Positions 61,188 to 64,000 of a stretch of DNA of 64,000 bases are shown piece by piece. Source of the DNA: Christensenellaceae bacterium (GTDB taxonomy: Bacteria; Bacillota; Clostridia; Christensenellales; CAG-138); assembly GCA_031261085.1 (NCBI GenBank), contig JAISKB010000001.1, positions 62,001 to 126,000 of the forward strand. The letters run 5' to 3'. Every line of letters starts with the position of its first letter. The stretch's first letter is position 1. The position numbers and the translations under genes are program-made. The notes below the pieces were generated by a model. The model made no database searches. It saw nothing but the letters and a program-made list of their open reading frames with translations, and was not told the origin of the DNA.

Positions 61188-62422
61188 TTGCCGGGTACCT
61201 CTTCGAGCCATATCGCCTCTATGCGGGGCACGAGGTAAGCGGGCAGCTCCGCTATGCGGCGCGCCAGCAGCACATCCTGCGGCAGCGCGCCCTCGCCTAT
61301 GGGCACGGCGCTAAACAAGTCTTTTTCCTCCTGGCTGAGCTTATCGCTGCTCAATACCGGCAACGCGCCCCAGGAGGAAGGGTCCATTTTGGCCGCCTGC
61401 ATGGGCACCGAAAGTATGGCGTCCGCAACGCAGAGCGCGCCGGGGATATTTTGCGAATTATCGGCGATGGCCACATAGTTGGTGTTGCCCACAGTGCCCG
61501 CGTCAAATACAAAAGCGGCAGCCGTAGCGGGGTACTGCCCGTTGGCAATCATGGAGGATACATGATAGGGGTCGTAGCTTATCGAAAACAGCAGCTGTCC
61601 ATCCATAAACATGGCGTCCGCCTGCGCATTCGTGGCGGGGAACGTTGCGCCGCCCTCCCATAGGTAGGGGTTGAGCTGGCGCAAAAACTCCATGCCGGGC
61701 TGCACGGCCGCGCGCAATGTGGCGTCATCCACACCCTCGGGCAGGGCGGCAAGCGCGGCATAGTCACAGGTTTCGTTCAATATATTGCGCACAAACGCGC
61801 TGCCCGTAAAGCCTGGAGGCGCTTCATAGGTGAATTTGCCCGGGTTCTGCCTACAGAGCTCCAGCAGCGCTTGCGCCGAAGTCGGCGGCGCCGATATGCT
61901 GGAGCTGTCATAGCTAAACACCAGCTGCGCATTGGAGTAAGGCGCCTCATAGCCCTCGATGGCCATGCCAAAATCGAGGGTGGCCTCTTCGCTTTGCGCA
62001 TCTACATACCTTTCATAATTTGGCACATATTGGCAGAAGGGGCCAAATAGCAGGCCGCTATCCTTGGCGGTGGCAAAGTTTTCGCCATTGATCCAAATCA
62101 GATCGATGCCGCCCGCCGCGTTATCCGCGGCCTTATCCCCTATTAAGCGGTTGAGTATCATATCGATATCCATAGGCACCCGCTCTACGGTAACGTCGTA
62201 AACGGTTTTGCAGTACGGCGCAAGCTGCTGGTCTATCCACGCGTTGATAAGGTCGCTGCCGCCCCAGCCATAAAAGGTGACGGTGGTGCCCTTGGCCGCG
62301 CGCAATACCGCTTCCCAATCGGCATAGTCTACCCGCGCGCTATCCTTTGGCTTGGCGCAGCCCTGCAGCAACAGCGCGCATAGCAGCAGCGCCGCGCATA
62401 CGGTTTTAAGTACCCGCTTCAT
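61184..62422 (-). CDS. YnjB-like ABC substrate-binding lipoprotein
   Basis: A 412-residue lipoprotein with lipobox LLQGC near residue 22. It shares the distinctive YnjB pattern: FYGWGGSDLINAWIDQ, IDLIWINGENF, EGYEAPYSNAQLVF, NPGKFTYEAPPGFTGSAFV and LNPYLWEGGATFP. YnjB proteins are a separate branch of Fe3+/thiamine-like binding proteins with unknown ligand. Ribosome site GGAG 10 nt before ATG 62422. The operon order CCG Fe-S protein, CDP-alcohol transferase, YnjB, two permeases, ATPase parallels E. coli ynjBCD and ynjF. Confidence 0.88.
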   Translation of the reverse strand: MKRVLKTVCAALLLCALLLQGCAKPKDSARVDYADWEAVLRAAKGTTVTFYGWGGSDLINAWIDQQLAPYCKTVYDVTVERVPMDIDMILNRLIGDKAADNAAGGIDLIWINGENFATAKDSGLLFGPFCQYVPNYERYVDAQSEEATLDFGMAIEGYEAPYSNAQLVFSYDSSSISAPPTSAQALLELCRQNPGKFTYEAPPGFTGSAFVRNILNETCDYAALAALPEGVDDATLRAAVQPGMEFLRQLNPYLWEGGATFPATNAQADAMFMDGQLLFSISYDPYHVSSMIANGQYPATAAAFVFDAGTVGNTNYVAIADNSQNIPGALCVADAILSVPMQAAKMDPSSWGALPVLSSDKLSQEEKDLFSAVPIGEGALPQDVLLARRIAELPAYLVPRIEAIWLEEVPGK

Positions 62423-62443
62423 GTAATAAAATCTCCTACTCGT

Positions 62444-63043
62444 TTATTGAATGCTGTCCTGCTTGAGCAGTCGTATGGATTCCGCCAGCCGCTGCACGAT
62501 GGTAAAGCCTATCAACGCGGCATAAGCCCAGGTGAGCAGGGCGAGCCAACCGGGGAACAGCATCATGGCCGTAAACGCGATAAATCCCTCGGTGCGCTCC
62601 ATAAGCCCCGCCTGATAGTAAAAGCTCTTTTTTCCGCTCGGCCTGGATAGCATACCCGTGGTTAAAAACACGGTAATCGAAATCAATATGGCGCTCACCA
62701 GCCCTAAAAGCGGCATCAGGCAATCGGCCCGCCGAAGCGCCAGCGCCCATACGATGCCCAATTCCACCACCCGGTCGCTCACGATGTCGAACTGCGCGCC
62801 CAGCATGCTGCTCTTGCCGCTCAACCGCGCCATTTGGCCGTCCACGGCATCCAGCAGGCCCGAGAGCCAAAGCAGGCCCACGGCCAGCCAGGTCAGCTTA
62901 TAATACAGCGCCGCGCCGCTGCCTATGCCTATCAAAAATGCCAGCGCCGTCACATGGTTGGGCAAAAGCCCGATGCGCAGGAAAAACCGCGCCAGCGCCA
63001 AGAAGTATCTATCGAACCACTTGCGCGCATGCGTATCCAACAT
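62444..63043 (-). CDS. CDP-alcohol phosphatidyltransferase, YnjF-like
   Basis: A 199-residue protein with about six membrane helices and the full CDP-OH-P motif D-x2-D-G-x2-A-R-x8-G-x3-D-x3-D (DAVDGQMARLSGKSSMLGAQ at residues ~62-81, then FDIVSD). It transfers a phosphatidyl or other phospho group from a CDP-linked donor to an alcohol. Placed in an import operon, it probably makes a special lipid or lipid-linked compound rather than bulk phospholipid, which is inference. ATG 63043 with GGGGAGG 7 nt upstream; the frame start at 63130 would be inside the Fe-S gene. Confidence 0.87.
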   Translation of the reverse strand: MLDTHARKWFDRYFLALARFFLRIGLLPNHVTALAFLIGIGSGAALYYKLTWLAVGLLWLSGLLDAVDGQMARLSGKSSMLGAQFDIVSDRVVELGIVWALALRRADCLMPLLGLVSAILISITVFLTTGMLSRPSGKKSFYYQAGLMERTEGFIAFTAMMLFPGWLALLTWAYAALIGFTIVQRLAESIRLLKQDSIQ

Positions 63044-63047
63044 AGCG

Positions 63048-63824
63048 CTACCTCCCCTTCCCCAGCGTGAATGCGATGCGGTTGCGCCAACCGCGCCGCT
63101 TGCTGGCGCCAAATAACACTTCGAGTACATGCGCCGTTTGCCTGCCCTCGCCGCGAAACGCGCCCAAGCAGCCCTCGCAATAGCTCAGTATCGCATGGCC
63201 TTCGGGGAATTCCGCACAGCGCTCCTCGCGCAATTGCGCGCTTTGGGCCGGGTCGAGCGTATGCAGCATATGATAATTGCCGCAGCAGCGCGTATGCGCG
63301 CCAGAATGCGCGGGCTCCAGCACGGCAACGCCTGCCGCCTGCAGCAGGGCGCGCACCGCATCCTGCTGGGCGGGCTGTGCCCGGGTGGGGCAAGGGTCGT
63401 GCAGGGCATATGCGGCCCCGCAGGATGGGTGCAAATCCTCCGGCCGCAGGCACGCGCGCAGCGCCTCCCATATGGGTAGCACCTCCACGTCCTGCTCGCT
63501 CAGCTGCGCAAAGCAATTCGGGCAGGCGGTATACACGCGGCGGACACCATTTTTTGCGAGCAGCGCCGCAACCCGTTGGCAGCGGTGCACATACAGCTTT
63601 GGGAAAAGATAGCGCGTTGGCTGGCCGCAGCAAAGCGAAGCGATGCCCAGCGCAGGCTCCGCGCGCCGCAATACGGCCAGCGCAGCGCGCAATATGCTTG
63701 GATCCAGCGTCATCAGCGCGCAACCCGGCCAAAACACGGCCTCAGAGTGTGAAACGCGCATCATAGGAGGACTGAATGAAATGCTTTGGTGCAACTGTAA
63801 GCCAAAATGTCCGCTTCTTTGCAT
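63048..63824 (-). CDS. CCG-domain (HdrB/GlpC-like) Fe-S protein
   Basis: A 258-residue protein with two cysteine-rich CCG modules: CCGQPTRY with a later CPNC, and CCGN with CEGC. The N-terminal FWPGCAL adds a cysteine. CCG domains bind unusual Fe-S clusters in HdrB, GlpC and LutA-like oxidoreductases and handle thiol/disulfide or quinone electron transfer. It lacks other cofactor domains. ATG 63824 has AAGGA 8 nt upstream; ATG 63764 or 63761 would be closer to the family start but have no ribosome site. First gene of its operon. Confidence 0.85.
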   Translation of the reverse strand: MQRSGHFGLQLHQSISFSPPMMRVSHSEAVFWPGCALMTLDPSILRAALAVLRRAEPALGIASLCCGQPTRYLFPKLYVHRCQRVAALLAKNGVRRVYTACPNCFAQLSEQDVEVLPIWEALRACLRPEDLHPSCGAAYALHDPCPTRAQPAQQDAVRALLQAAGVAVLEPAHSGAHTRCCGNYHMLHTLDPAQSAQLREERCAEFPEGHAILSYCEGCLGAFRGEGRQTAHVLEVLFGASKRRGWRNRIAFTLGKGR

Positions 63825-63854
63825 ATATCGTATCCTTATCGTTAGCCTGAATTA

Positions 63855-63883
63855 AATATAACGACAAGTGAAAGCGTTGTCAA
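63855..63883 (-). promoter_or_regulatory. Strong promoter of the Fe-S/ynj-like operon
   Basis: Minus-strand TTGACA (63883-63878) and TATATT (63860-63855), exactly 17 bp apart, about 30 bp upstream of the start codon. Confidence 0.8.
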
Positions 63884-63903
63884 TATAGAATATTTCTATA
63901 TTG
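63881..63903. promoter_or_regulatory. Perfect palindrome overlapping the -35
   Basis: CAATATAGAA-TAT-TTCTATATTG, two exact 10-bp arms, sharing three bases with the TTGACA -35. Typical position of an operator for a dimeric repressor. Confidence 0.65.
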
Positions 63904-63938
63904 CGAAGCCATGGCGCCTATCGGTTATGCAGAAATAT

Positions 63939-63958
63939 AAAGCATCCGAAGATGCTTT
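63939..63958. other. Tetraloop hairpin near the right edge
   Basis: AAAGCATC, loop CGAA, GATGCTTT. No T-run follows. The remaining bases to 64000 show nothing recognisable; a GGAGGG near 63985 might belong to a gene beyond the window. Confidence 0.4.
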
Positions 63959-64000
63959 CAGCTTGCTTTAGCTTAATAAGAATGGAGGGCGGGCAAGTAC

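Noticed and set aside
63776..63850. 24-codon plus-strand ORF with AGGAGG 5 nt upstream
   Set aside because: It lies antisense to the 5' end and leader of the CCG Fe-S gene, with no visible plus-strand promoter; judged a chance match.

Overview
The window looks like a chromosome segment of a high-G+C, endospore-forming member of the Firmicutes (Clostridia, possibly Christensenellales-like). The evidence is the spoIVFA-spoIVFB-rng neighbourhood, a DUF1002 protein, the murB-rapZ-whiA-dnaE block, a CotH-type spore-coat kinase, promoters of the TTGACA/TATAAT type and strong GGAGG ribosome sites. No phage, transposase or CRISPR array was seen. Most of the window is housekeeping DNA with a few accessory islands. 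Gene calls rest on reading translated sequence and remembered family motifs; no database search was run.

Layout. 1-3450: the N-terminal 546 codons of a secreted SdrD-like/beta-helix surface protein, a divergent MerR regulator and a DUF4177 protein. 3515-9413: a tRNA-Thr/tRNA-Pro pair, rng, and the operon lipoprotein-rodA-spoIVFA-spoIVFB. 9441-16189: pgi, two membrane or secreted proteins, and an FHA-ftsW-pbpA operon. 16228-24227: a PucR-flanked catabolic operon (NicX/M29-like enzyme, small symporter subunit, Na+/solute symporter, M20 hydrolase, GATE membrane protein) and a GntR regulator. 24319-28213: PBP1a, a J-domain protein and DUF5685. 28320-34776: a nucleoside ABC importer operon that continues into thymidine kinase and a nucleoside deoxyribosyltransferase-like gene. 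34809-43409: DUF1002 and the block murB-rapZ-whiA-dnaE-rlmD, which lacks yvcK. 43439-50985: a solute-binding-like protein, an unexplained structured leader, a radical SAM protein and two tandem paralogous PhoR/PhoB-type two-component systems. 51115-54574: a 1119-residue CotH/lamin-tail lipoprotein.

The most interesting part is 54714-63903. Two convergent operons meet at a shared terminator. One encodes a VTT (TVP38/DedA-like) protein, a secreted rhodanese-YdjY fusion, a small membrane protein, a second VTT protein, YedF and DUF3343. The other encodes a CCG-type Fe-S protein, a CDP-alcohol phosphatidyltransferase, a YnjB-like binding protein, two permeases and an ATPase. Together these are a rearranged counterpart of the functionally uncharacterised E. 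coli ydjXYZ-ynjABCDEF cluster, here joined to sulfur/selenium-handling genes. I infer an envelope system that imports and processes a sulfur- or selenium-containing (or otherwise thiophilic) solute.

Regulatory signals read directly include several 17-bp-spaced promoters, two extended -10 elements placed so close to the start codon that the mRNAs of the DUF3810 and CotH genes may be leaderless, and a perfect palindrome over the -35 of the Fe-S/ynj operon.
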